NCBI GenBank assembly: GCA_033764095.1
Contig: JANRJF010000244.1
Coordinates: forward strand, 9,574-73,573
DNA from: JBDTMT01 sp033764095
Lineage (GTDB): Bacteria > Desulfobacterota > Binatia > HRBIN30 > CADEER01
Direction: 5' to 3'
Length of the DNA stretch: 64,000 bases
Under the pieces are notes generated by a model that had not been told where the DNA came from, searched no databases, and saw only the letters and a program-made list of their open reading frames with translations. Below, one piece after another: positions 37,228 to 45,511 of the stretch. Numbering within the stretch: the stretch's first letter is position 1; every line of letters begins with the position of its first letter. The position numbers and the translations under genes are program-made.

Positions 37228-38483
37228 ACGTGGGCATACTCTCTCGACTGAGGCTGATACTGATTGGATTGGCCTCCGCCGCGCTGCTGCCGGGACTGGC
37301 GCGCGCCGGCGGGCTCGGCCTCTATGAAGTCGGCGCACCAGATCTCGGCACCGCCAGCGCCGGGCGCGCGGCGCTCGCCGCCGATGCCTCGACGGCGTGG
37401 GGCAATCCCGCCGGCATGACCCGGCTGCAGGGCTCGCAGATCCTCTTCGGCCTGCAGCCGCTGATCGTCACCACCGAGTTCGACGTCGGCACCGGCACCA
37501 CCACCACCGGCACCAACGGCGGCAACGCCGGCGGCTTCGTGCCGTCCGGCGGCCTCTACGGCGTCTACGAGATCATGCCGGACCTCAAGCTCGGCGCCTC
37601 GCTCAACTCCTACGTCGGCGGCAGCCTCAACTACGACGACAACTGGGTCGGGCGCTTCTACACCACGCAGACCGAGTTGCTGACGTTCAACCTCAACCCG
37701 GTCATCGCCTACCGCGTACTGCCGTGGCTGTCGCTCGCCGCCGGCTTCTCGGTGCAATACGCCGATCTGAAACAGGAGCTGGCGACGCCGAACGCGCTGG
37801 ATCCGGCCGCCGACGGGCGGATGAAGTACCAGGACCACAACTTCGGCTTCGGCGGCAACATCGGTGCGCTGTTCGAGATCGACGAGCTCACCCGCGTCGG
37901 CCTCACCTACCGCTCGCAGGTCGACCAGAGCTTCGACGACGTCCCGTCGTTCAGCCGCGTCCCGCCCGGCACCGTGGTGCGCTCGCTCGGCCTCGACATG
38001 ACCATCCCGCAGGAGGTGATGCTGAGCGGCTTTCGCCAGGTCACCGACGACCTCGCGCTGATGGCCAACTTCGACTGGCAGAACTGGAGCCAGTTCGGCC
38101 AGTTCAACGTCGGCCTGAGCGGCACGCCGCCGCGCAGCAAGGCCTTCGACGCCAACCTCGACGACACCTTCCAGGCGGCCTTCGGCGTCCACTACCGGCT
38201 CGGCGCGCCGACCATGCTGCAACTCGGCTTCGCCTACGACAGCTCGGCGGCGGACGAACAACAGCGCACGCCGTCGCTGCCGATCGACCAGCAGTTCCGC
38301 TTCGCCGCCGGCGTCACCTACGCGGTCACCGACGACTACACGCTCGGCTTCGCCTACGAGTACGCCAGCCTCGGCTCGGCGTCGCTCGACACCACGCGTG
38401 GCCCGCTGTCCGGCACATTGCAGGGCGACTACTCGACCAACACCCTCAACGTCCTCGGCTTCACCGTCAATCACCGGTTCTGA
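37224..38483 (+). CDS. FadL/TodX-family outer-membrane transport protein
   Basis: A 419-residue outer-membrane barrel for hydrophobic compounds such as long-chain fatty acids or aromatics. A signal peptide (RLRLILIGLASAALLPGLARA) precedes GGLGLYEVGAPDLGTASAGR, the N-terminal hatch signature, then ASTAWGNPAGMTRL. Many alternating strands follow, and the protein ends in LGFTVNHRF, the aromatic C-terminus needed for Bam assembly. The adjacent sulfatase gene suggests uptake of a desulfated hydrophobic substrate. Confidence 0.92.
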   Translation: MNVGILSRLRLILIGLASAALLPGLARAGGLGLYEVGAPDLGTASAGRAALAADASTAWGNPAGMTRLQGSQILFGLQPLIVTTEFDVGTGTTTTGTNGGNAGGFVPSGGLYGVYEIMPDLKLGASLNSYVGGSLNYDDNWVGRFYTTQTELLTFNLNPVIAYRVLPWLSLAAGFSVQYADLKQELATPNALDPAADGRMKYQDHNFGFGGNIGALFEIDELTRVGLTYRSQVDQSFDDVPSFSRVPPGTVVRSLGLDMTIPQEVMLSGFRQVTDDLALMANFDWQNWSQFGQFNVGLSGTPPRSKAFDANLDDTFQAAFGVHYRLGAPTMLQLGFAYDSSAADEQQRTPSLPIDQQFRFAAGVTYAVTDDYTLGFAYEYASLGSASLDTTRGPLSGTLQGDYSTNTLNVLGFTVNHRF

Positions 38484-38517
38484 GGCGTCGCCGCGGCGAT
38501 TGCTGATGGAGGTCTGC

Positions 38518-41040
38518 ATGCGATTCAACCGGCAGCAGGTTACTGGAGGCCTGGCGATCGCGCTCGGGCTGCTGTGCGCTGTGGTGCGGCCAGCCGGCGC
38601 GCAGCAGGTCACCGGCACGCTCGGTGCACCCAACGCGACGACGACGCTGAGCGGTAAGCAACTGCCCGCTCCGCAGCCGCCCTTCGGCGGCGTGATCAAG
38701 GACGACGCGCTGCAGTCGAAGCCATGGTGGGCGCCGCGCATCGTGCCGCCCGCCGGCGCCCCCAATGTGCTGCTGATCATCACCGACGACGCCGGGTTCG
38801 GCGTTCCCAGCACCTTCGGTGGGGTGATCCCGACGCCGAGCATGGATCGGATTGCCAGGGAGGGGTTGCGCTTCAACCGGGTGTTCTCGACCGCGCTGTG
38901 CTCGCCGACGCGCGCGGCGCTGATCACCGGGCGCAACCACCACTCGGCCGGCTTCGGTGTGATCGCCGAGCAGTCGACCGGCTTTCCCGGCTACAACAGC
39001 ATCATTGACCAGGACAAGGCGACCGTCGGTCGTGTGCTGCTCGACAACGGGTATGCAACGTCGTGGTTCGGCAAGGACCACAACACGCCGGCGTTCGCGG
39101 CCAGCCAGGTGGGCCCGTTCAATCAATGGCCGACCGGGTTGGGCTTCGAGTACTTCTACGGATTCGTCGGCGGCGACGCCAACCAGTGGCAGCCGAATCT
39201 GTTCCGCAACACGACGCAGATCTATCCCTTCGAGGGCAAGCCGCCCGGCACCTGGAACCTGATCACGGCAATGGCCGACGATGCCATCGACTGGATGACG
39301 CGTGTGCACCAGACCGATCCGAGCAAGCCGCTGTTCATCAAGTACGCGCCGGGCGCGACGCACGCGCCGCACCACCCGACCAAGGAATGGGTGGATCGGA
39401 TCCACGCCATGCACCTCTTCGACGACGGCTACGAGAAGCTGCGCGAGCGCATCTTCGCCAACCAGAAACGGCTCGGGGTGGTGCCCGCCGATGCCCAGCT
39501 CACGCCGTGGCCGAGCGACGTGCTGAAGCCGTGGGATCAGCTCAGCGCCGAGGAGCAGAAGCTCTTCATCCGCCAGGTCGAGGTCTTCGCCGCCTACGCC
39601 GCGTACAGTGACTACGAGATCGGCCGCGTCATCCAGCACTTCGAGGACCTCGGCCGCCTCGACAACACGCTGATCATCTACATCAACGGCGACAACGGCA
39701 CCTCCGCCGAGGGCGGACCAATGGGTACGCCGAACGAGGTCGCCTTCTTCAACGGTGTCAGCGTGCCGGTCGACGCGCAGATGAAGTTCTACGACGTCTG
39801 GGGCACGGAGCAGACGTACAACCACATGTCGGCGGGCTGGTCGTGGGCCTTCGACACGCCGTTCGACTGGTTCAAGCAGAATGCCTCGCGGCTCGGCGGC
39901 ATCAACCAGAACATGGTCGTGTCGTGGCCGGCGCGCATCACCGACAAGGGCGCGTTGCGCGAACAGTTCATCCACGTCATCGACGTCATGCCGACCATCC
40001 TGGAGGCGGCCGGCATCCGCGCGCCGGAGGTGGTCGACGGGATCAAGCAGGCGCCAATCGAAGGAACCAGCTTCGCCTACACCTTCGATGCGGCCAACGC
40101 CAAGGCGCCGTCGCGGCACAAGACACAGTACTTCGAGATGATGGGTCAGTGGGCGCTGTATCAGGACGGATGGGTGTTGAGCACCAAGGTCGATCGCGCG
40201 CCGTGGGAGGCGTTCGGCCCGGCCAACCCCGATCCACTGAACAACCAGGTGTTCCAGCTCTACGATCTCCGTTCCGACTTCACGCAATCCGAGGACCTCG
40301 CCGCCAGTCACCCCGAGAAGGTCAAGCAGCTCAAGGCGGCGTTCGTCGCCGAGGCGCGCAAGTATCAGGTCTTTCCGCTCGACGCGTCGGTGGCGGCGCG
40401 CATCGTCGCACCGCGGCCGAACATCACCGCCGGCCGCAGCGAGTTCGTCTACACCCAGCCGATGGTTGGCCTGCCGCAGGGCGACTCGCCGTTCCTGCTC
40501 AACAGCTCCTACACGATCGCGGCGGACATCGAGGTCCCGGCGGCCGGCGCCGAGGGGATGATCCTGACTTCGGGCGGCCGCTTCGCCGGTTACGGCCTCT
40601 ACCTGCTCGCCGGCAAGCCGGTGTTCCTGTGGAACCTGGTCGATCTGGAGCGGATCAGGTGGGAGGGGCCGGACGCGCTCGCGCCGGGTACGCACCGCAT
40701 CGAGTTCGACTTCACGTACGACGGGCTCGGGGTGGGGACCCTGGCGTTCAACAACTTCTCCGGCGTCGGGCGGCCGGGAACCGGCGTGCTGAAGGTCGAC
40801 GGCACCGCCGTCGCCACCCAGCAGATGGCGCGCACACTGCCCATGATTCTGCAGTGGGACGAGAGCTTCGACATCGGCTCCGATACGCTGACCGGCGTCA
40901 ACGATGCCGACTACCAGCCGCCGTTTCCCTTCACCGGCAAGCTCGAAAAGCTGACCATCACGATCGATCGGCCGACGCTGTCGCCCGCCGATATCACGCA
41001 GCTCGAAGCGGCGATGCGCAACAACAAGGCGAGCGAGTGA
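38518..41040 (+). CDS. Exported type I (formylglycine) arylsulfatase
   Basis: An 840-residue sulfatase that hydrolyses sulfate esters, probably in the periplasm (signal peptide MRFNRQQVTGGLAIALGLLC). TGGAGG precedes ATG 38518. Cys128 in LCSPTRAAL is the CxPxR site converted to formylglycine. Metal and substrate residues lie in LLIITDDAG, HHPTKEW and YINGDNGTSAEGG. Its length exceeds common arylsulfatases by a C-terminal beta domain of about 180 residues. A formylglycine-generating enzyme or anaerobic maturase gene is not in the window. It is the third gene behind site B. Confidence 0.93.
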   Translation: MRFNRQQVTGGLAIALGLLCAVVRPAGAQQVTGTLGAPNATTTLSGKQLPAPQPPFGGVIKDDALQSKPWWAPRIVPPAGAPNVLLIITDDAGFGVPSTFGGVIPTPSMDRIAREGLRFNRVFSTALCSPTRAALITGRNHHSAGFGVIAEQSTGFPGYNSIIDQDKATVGRVLLDNGYATSWFGKDHNTPAFAASQVGPFNQWPTGLGFEYFYGFVGGDANQWQPNLFRNTTQIYPFEGKPPGTWNLITAMADDAIDWMTRVHQTDPSKPLFIKYAPGATHAPHHPTKEWVDRIHAMHLFDDGYEKLRERIFANQKRLGVVPADAQLTPWPSDVLKPWDQLSAEEQKLFIRQVEVFAAYAAYSDYEIGRVIQHFEDLGRLDNTLIIYINGDNGTSAEGGPMGTPNEVAFFNGVSVPVDAQMKFYDVWGTEQTYNHMSAGWSWAFDTPFDWFKQNASRLGGINQNMVVSWPARITDKGALREQFIHVIDVMPTILEAAGIRAPEVVDGIKQAPIEGTSFAYTFDAANAKAPSRHKTQYFEMMGQWALYQDGWVLSTKVDRAPWEAFGPANPDPLNNQVFQLYDLRSDFTQSEDLAASHPEKVKQLKAAFVAEARKYQVFPLDASVAARIVAPRPNITAGRSEFVYTQPMVGLPQGDSPFLLNSSYTIAADIEVPAAGAEGMILTSGGRFAGYGLYLLAGKPVFLWNLVDLERIRWEGPDALAPGTHRIEFDFTYDGLGVGTLAFNNFSGVGRPGTGVLKVDGTAVATQQMARTLPMILQWDESFDIGSDTLTGVNDADYQPPFPFTGKLEKLTITIDRPTLSPADITQLEAAMRNNKASE

Positions 41041-41053
41041 TCGGCGCGGTGCA

Positions 41054-41785
41054 CTACTCCCGCCGGGTGATCTGCAGCGCCACCAACCGCGCCACCAGGA
41101 TGGCGAGGTAGAACTGCCCGGCGATGCCCTGCGCGACGGCGGCGTAGCGCGCCGACAGGGTGACCGGGGTGATGTCGCCGTAGCCGATGGTCGCCAGGGT
41201 GGTGAGGCTGAAATAGACAAAGACCGGCAGCAGCGCGATGAAGTCGTTGTGCGTCGCGTGCAGCGCGTCGGGTTGGCGCTCGAAGTGGAAGGCGTCGGGG
41301 TGGCGCTGGAAGATCAGCATGTAGAGCAACCCCCAGGTCATGCCGAGCAACAGGTAGACGGCGACGGCGAGGCTGATCGCTTCGCCGGTGACGACCTTCT
41401 GGCGCACCAGGTTGCTGAGCTTCGCGGCGCTGACGTAGGCGAAGAACAGCAACCAGGCGATGGTGCTGAGCAACATCAGCCGCGGGCTCGGCGCGACCAG
41501 CACCATGATGCGCTCGCCCAGGGCAACGATGGCGAGCACCCAGCCGACGATCGTCTGGCGGCGGCGTTCGGCGGCCAGCTTGGTGGGCTCGCCGATCAGG
41601 TCGTTCACGTCCATCGAGTACATGGCCACGGCGAGCAGCAGCATCATCGCCAGGCTGAACAGCATGTCGACGCCAGGCGCGTCGCCGACCACCGGGCGCA
41701 CGGCGAAGGTGACGATGATCGCCGTCAGCAGCGCCGAATGCCGGCGCCGCCAGAGTGCCTTGCGCAGGGCACCGAGGGGCTGCAC
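41054..41785 (-). CDS. Potassium channel family protein (ion channel 2 pore)
   Basis: A 243-residue membrane protein from GTG 41785. Several hydrophobic segments (e.g. AISLAVAVYLLLGMTWGLLYMLIF) precede the pore loop and selectivity filter TTLATIGYGDITP, and a final helix (AVAQGIAGQFYLAILVARLVALQI) follows. This is the layout of small voltage-sensor-less potassium channels. There is no cytoplasmic TrkA or cyclic-nucleotide domain. It is the last gene of the minus-strand pqi operon, 8 nt after pqiC, an unusual partner. Confidence 0.85.
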   Translation of the reverse strand: MQPLGALRKALWRRRHSALLTAIIVTFAVRPVVGDAPGVDMLFSLAMMLLLAVAMYSMDVNDLIGEPTKLAAERRRQTIVGWVLAIVALGERIMVLVAPSPRLMLLSTIAWLLFFAYVSAAKLSNLVRQKVVTGEAISLAVAVYLLLGMTWGLLYMLIFQRHPDAFHFERQPDALHATHNDFIALLPVFVYFSLTTLATIGYGDITPVTLSARYAAVAQGIAGQFYLAILVARLVALQITRRE

Positions 41786-41793
41786 GGCGAGCC

Positions 41794-42381
41794 TCAGTGC
41801 GCGGCGGCGGCGGCGCGGATCGCCGCTGCGAGGTCGGCGCTGAGTCGCGCCAGCGCGCGACTGTGCGCCGCCGCCAGCGCGGCGAACTCGGGACCGTCCA
41901 CCGGCTCCTGCGCGACGCTGCGCCCGCTCTGCGTGCGGCCGTCCTTGACCGCGTGCACCACCCACACCGCGTCGAGCAGCACCTCGCGAGCGGGCGTCGA
42001 CTGGAAGCGCTGCACGTCGAGGCTGACGCGGTAGTCGGTGCGGAAGTTGGCGAGCGGCGCCACCGCGACGTCGGGGGTGCCGAGCAGCACCGCCAGGTCG
42101 CCGGCGACGACGCGCGCAATGCCGTCGCCGAGCGGGCCGTCCCAGCGGTTGAACTCCTCCACCTCGACGCGGTTGGGGCCCTGCTGGACGACGAACTCGG
42201 GGCGGTCGACCGAGGCCGGCACGCTCACCGGCCCGACCAGCACCGCGCCGCGCAGCGCCGGGGCGCCGTCCGGACCGGCGGTCGCCTGCAGGCTGTAGAA
42301 GCGCGACGGTGCCGAGGCGCAGCCGGCGAGCAGCAGGGCGCCGGCGAGGGCGCGGAGCAGGGCGTTGCGGGCGGTGGTCAT
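41794..42381 (-). CDS. pqiC: PqiC-like outer-membrane lipoprotein (ABC-type auxiliary, DUF330)
   Basis: A 195-residue lipoprotein with lipobox LLLAGC. The body FYSLQAT...VLVGPVSVPASVDRPEFVV, then WDGPLGDGIARVVAGDLAVLL follows the PqiC/YmbA pattern. In E. coli PqiC docks the PqiB tunnel to the outer membrane for lipid traffic. The gene overlaps pqiB by 4 nt and sits at its usual place in the operon. Confidence 0.88.
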   Translation of the reverse strand: MTTARNALLRALAGALLLAGCASAPSRFYSLQATAGPDGAPALRGAVLVGPVSVPASVDRPEFVVQQGPNRVEVEEFNRWDGPLGDGIARVVAGDLAVLLGTPDVAVAPLANFRTDYRVSLDVQRFQSTPAREVLLDAVWVVHAVKDGRTQSGRSVAQEPVDGPEFAALAAAHSRALARLSADLAAAIRAAAAAH

Positions 42382-43982
42382 TTCGCCTCCCCGGTTTTGC
42401 CGCGGATGAGCGCCTCGGGGTGGCGCTCCAGGTAGTCGGTCAGCACGCGCAGCGAGCGCGCCGCGCGGGTCAGCTCCTGCAGCGTCGTCGCCAGCTCGGT
42501 GCCGAGCAGGGAGTTGGGCTCGACCATGCGGTTGGCGTTCTGGATCAGCGCATCGGCGTTGTCGACCAGCGTGTCGGCCTTGTCGAGCGTCGCCTCGGCG
42601 CCGACCAGCAGGCGGTCGAGATCGGCGATCGATTTGCGCAGGTCGTTGCCGATGGCCTGCAGCGGCATCTCGTCGATCTTCTTCACGATGTTCGCCAGGC
42701 GCGCTTCCAGCGCCTGGAACTGGCCCGGCGCGGTCGGCAGTCGCGGTGGCTGTGTCGACCAGTCCACCGTCGCCGGCGGCGCCTCGGGGTGGAAGTCGAA
42801 GGTGACGAACAGCGCGCCGGTGAGCAGGTTGCCGGTCTGCAGCTGTGCGCGGATGCCGTGCGCCACCAGGCGATTGATGACGTCGCGGCGCAGCGACTCC
42901 AGGTCGGCGTCGGGCGGCAGGTCCTGCAGCTGCACGCCGAGCCGCTGCGCGTCGAGCTCGACGGTCACCGGGGCGCTGAACTCGAAGGTCTTGGCGTCGA
43001 TCTGCGCACTGATGGCGGAGACCTGGCCGATCGGGATGCCGCGGAACTCGACCGGTGCGCCGACCGTCAGGCCGCGCACCGAGTCGCTGAAGACGAGCAC
43101 GAATTTCTGCGGATGGCGGGCCGGCGCCTGGAAAGCGTCGGTGCGCGAGCCGTAGAGCGTGAACTCGGTGTCGGCGGTGGCGGCATCACCCGGCGGGTCG
43201 CTGGCCGGCGTCTCGAAGGCGATGCCGCCGATCAGGATCGAGAGCAGCGACTGCGTCTGTACGCTGAGGCCGCTGGCGGTGAGCGAGACGTCGATGCCGC
43301 TCGCCTGCCAGAAGCGCGTGTCGCGCGTGACGTACTTGTCGTAGGGCTGCTTGACGAAGACCTTGATGGTGAGCGCCTTGCCGTCGTCATCGAGCGCGTA
43401 CGACACCACCTGGCCGACCTGCAGCCGGCGGAAGTAGATCGGCGTGCCGGTATCGAGCGAGCCGAGCTCCGGCGTGGTCAATCGGAAGAAGCGGCCGGGC
43501 GCGTCGGGCGTCACCACCGGCGGCGTGTCGAGGCCGGCGAACTCGCGGCGCGCCTGCTTCGACTGGCCGATGTCCATGCCGATGTAGGCGCCGGAGATCA
43601 GCGTGCCGAGACCGCTGACGTTGGCGCCCGAGATACGCGGTCGCACCACCCAGAAGGTGGTGTCCTCGACCAGGAAGTCGTCGGTCTTCGGCGCCATCTG
43701 GATGGTCAGCACGACGCGCAGGTGGTCGGCGGTGAGGTGGATGCCGGTGACCGTGCCGACGTCGACGCCATTGTAGTGCACGGTGGTCTTGCCGGCTTCC
43801 AGGCCCTCGGCGTTGGCGAAGATGACGGTGATCTTCGGCCCCTCGTCGAGGATGCGGGTCACCGCCACCCAGGCGCCGACGAGCGCGGCGATGATCGGAA
43901 TCACCCAGACGGCCGACAGCGGCGTGCGCCGGCGGCTGATCACCTGCGACTGCGGCACGGACGGGGTCGGTTGCTCAGGCAT
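42378..43982 (-). CDS. pqiB: PqiB-like MCE-domain intermembrane transport protein
   Basis: A 534-residue protein anchored by one N-terminal helix (AVWVIPIIAALVGAWVAV). Three MCE/MlaD domains follow, each marked by motifs such as GLEAGKTTVHYNGVDVGTV, TGTPIYFRRLQVGQV and APVEFRGIPIGQV. The C-terminal ~170 residues are helical and probably form the needle. PqiB hexamers make a syringe-like tunnel for lipids across the periplasm. ATG 43982 is chosen because it matches the usual short N-terminus; it overlaps pqiA2 by 8 nt. Confidence 0.93.
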   Translation of the reverse strand: MPEQPTPSVPQSQVISRRRTPLSAVWVIPIIAALVGAWVAVTRILDEGPKITVIFANAEGLEAGKTTVHYNGVDVGTVTGIHLTADHLRVVLTIQMAPKTDDFLVEDTTFWVVRPRISGANVSGLGTLISGAYIGMDIGQSKQARREFAGLDTPPVVTPDAPGRFFRLTTPELGSLDTGTPIYFRRLQVGQVVSYALDDDGKALTIKVFVKQPYDKYVTRDTRFWQASGIDVSLTASGLSVQTQSLLSILIGGIAFETPASDPPGDAATADTEFTLYGSRTDAFQAPARHPQKFVLVFSDSVRGLTVGAPVEFRGIPIGQVSAISAQIDAKTFEFSAPVTVELDAQRLGVQLQDLPPDADLESLRRDVINRLVAHGIRAQLQTGNLLTGALFVTFDFHPEAPPATVDWSTQPPRLPTAPGQFQALEARLANIVKKIDEMPLQAIGNDLRKSIADLDRLLVGAEATLDKADTLVDNADALIQNANRMVEPNSLLGTELATTLQELTRAARSLRVLTDYLERHPEALIRGKTGEAK

Positions 43983-44613
43983 GTGCCACCTCGGGCGTGC
44001 GGCCGGCATCCCAGATCAGCCGCGGGTCGAACGATTCCACCGCCAGCATGGTCAGCACCACCACCGCGGCGAAGAAGAGCAGGCCGGGCGCCGGCTCCAC
44101 CGCCATCAGCGGCTGCAGCTGCACCAGCGCGGCGGTGAAGGTGTCGACGAAGACGTCGACCATCGACCAGCGGCCGATGAAGCGCACGGTGCGGTAGAGC
44201 TGCACGCGCTGCGGCTCGTTGCACGTCGCGCCGCGCTGCACGCTGATCAGCAGGTAAGCGAGGGCGAGGATCTTGGCGCTCGGGATCATGATGCTGGCGA
44301 CCAGCACGATCAGGGACAAGGGCCAGCCGGTCGGCGACCACAGCAGCACGACGCCCTGCAGGATGGTATCGGACTCGGTGCCGCCGGCGGTGGTGGTGGT
44401 CAGCACCGGCAGCAGGTTGGCCGGCAGGTAGCAGATCGCCGCGGCGATCAGGAACGCCCAGGTGCGCTGCAGGCTCGCCGGCTTGCGGAAATCCAGCACC
44501 GCGGCGCAGCGCGGGCAGCGCCCGCGTTCGGCGCCAGGTGCCGGTCGCGATGGCAGCGCGCACACCTCGCAGCTCTGCAGCCCGAGGTCGATCGCGCTGA
44601 CTGCGGCGCTCAT
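43975..44613 (-). CDS. pqiA2: PqiA-domain membrane protein, second half-protein
   Basis: A 212-residue inner-membrane protein. A zinc-ribbon start (CEVCALP...CPRCAAVL) precedes four helices, with ICYLPANLLPVLTTTTAGG as the PqiA signature and FIGRWSMVDVFVDTF near the C-terminal part. E. coli PqiA fuses two such units in one chain of about 417 residues; here each is a separate gene. It probably receives lipids at the inner membrane and hands them to PqiB. It overlaps pqiA1 by 4 nt. Confidence 0.88.
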   Translation of the reverse strand: MSAAVSAIDLGLQSCEVCALPSRPAPGAERGRCPRCAAVLDFRKPASLQRTWAFLIAAAICYLPANLLPVLTTTTAGGTESDTILQGVVLLWSPTGWPLSLIVLVASIMIPSAKILALAYLLISVQRGATCNEPQRVQLYRTVRFIGRWSMVDVFVDTFTAALVQLQPLMAVEPAPGLLFFAAVVVLTMLAVESFDPRLIWDAGRTPEVAHA

Positions 44614-45329
44614 CGGGAGCCCTCCAGCGCGGCGGCCGGCTGCGCGCTGCGCTCGCGCTGGGACGCCCATTCGATGCGCGACCAGACCTCGCGCGGATCG
44701 AAGCTCGCCTGCATGCCGGCGAGCAGGAAGACGAGCACGCCGAGGACGTAGAGGGCGAGGCCGGGGATGACGGTGGCGTAGTCGGCGATCTTGATCAGCG
44801 CCACCAGCACGCCGAGCAGCATGACCTCGATCATGCTCCAGATGCGCGCCGTCGGATGGTAGCGCAGCAGGACTCCGACCCAGGCGGGTGGCCGGGCGCG
44901 GCGCGCCGCCGTGGCGATCACCAGCATGAAGACGATCTGCGCCGCCGGCGCCAGCACGGCGGTGGTCAGCACCAGCGCCGCCACCGGCTGCTCGCCGTTG
45001 TTCCACAGGTGGGCGGCACCGCCGATGACGGTGGTCTGGGCGGAGTGGCCGACCGCCGACAGGCCGAGCATCGGCACCGCGTTGGCGACCACGAACAGGA
45101 CGGCCGCCGCCAGCGCCAGCGCCAGGCTGCGGTCGAGCGCGTCGACGCGGTGGCGCCACAGCTCGCGTCCGCAGCGCGGGCAGCGCGCCGAGGCGCCGGC
45201 CGTCAGCGCCGGCAGGCGTTGCAGCAGGTCGCAGTCCGGGCAGGCGATGAGCGCATCATCACCCATCGCCTGATTCCAGACCTCGTCCGCCGGCGCCTGC
45301 GGCGCGCCGGAACTCCACCTGCCGGCCAT
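44610..45329 (-). CDS. pqiA1: PqiA-domain membrane protein, first half-protein
   Basis: A 239-residue protein, first gene of the operon. A zinc ribbon (CPDCDLLQR...CPRCGREL) is followed by four hydrophobic segments and the PqiA repeat (FVVANAVPMLGLSAVGHSAQ, YHPTARIWSMIEVMLLGVLVA). It is divergent from the BON lipoprotein gene. Site C1, on the minus strand, ends 43 nt upstream of its start, so the operon is probably under the same control as the envelope lipoproteins. Confidence 0.88.
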   Translation of the reverse strand: MAGRWSSGAPQAPADEVWNQAMGDDALIACPDCDLLQRLPALTAGASARCPRCGRELWRHRVDALDRSLALALAAAVLFVVANAVPMLGLSAVGHSAQTTVIGGAAHLWNNGEQPVAALVLTTAVLAPAAQIVFMLVIATAARRARPPAWVGVLLRYHPTARIWSMIEVMLLGVLVALIKIADYATVIPGLALYVLGVLVFLLAGMQASFDPREVWSRIEWASQRERSAQPAAALEGSR

Positions 45330-45371
45330 CGTGCGTCGCTCTCATGCCACAAGTGGCAGTTCCTGTGCGAA

Positions 45372-45403
45372 AGGTCCGGAAGTTGCGCGGAAAGTTTGCC
45401 GAA
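45372..45403 (-). promoter_or_regulatory. TTCCG repeat, 11-bp period (site C1, facing the pqi operon)
   Basis: On the minus strand TTCGG, TTCCG and TTCCG follow at 11-bp steps (plus-strand CCGAA at 45399, CGGAA at 45388 and 45377). The 32-bp block agrees with site A at 25 of 32 positions. It points towards pqiA1. Confidence 0.68.
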
Positions 45404-45419
45404 CCCGCGATGGCGGATT

Positions 45420-45451
45420 TGGCGGAAATTTTCCGCCGACTTTCCGGACTA
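45420..45451 (+). promoter_or_regulatory. TTCCG repeat, 11-bp period (site C2, facing the BON gene)
   Basis: TTCCG at 45431 and 45442, with a degenerate first unit TGGCG at 45420, keeps the 11-bp period, and TTCCGGACT closes the block. It also contains the inverted repeat GGCGGAAA-T-TTTCCGCC. It lies 60 nt upstream of the lipoprotein start at 45512. Confidence 0.62.
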
Positions 45452-45511
45452 CCCCTGGCATCGATGCGAGACTTGCGACATGAGCAGGGGGCGAGGGCAG
45501 GGAGTGACCCG

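Noticed and set aside
34962..38936. A 1324-codon minus-strand frame opposite the regulator, FadL and sulfatase genes
   Set aside because: It spans several well-supported plus-strand genes and shows only composition-driven openness.
45451..45480. TGGCAT near site C2 as a sigma-54 promoter
   Set aside because: The GG and GC elements are about 3 bp too close, and the other TTCCG sites have no matching element at the same distance.
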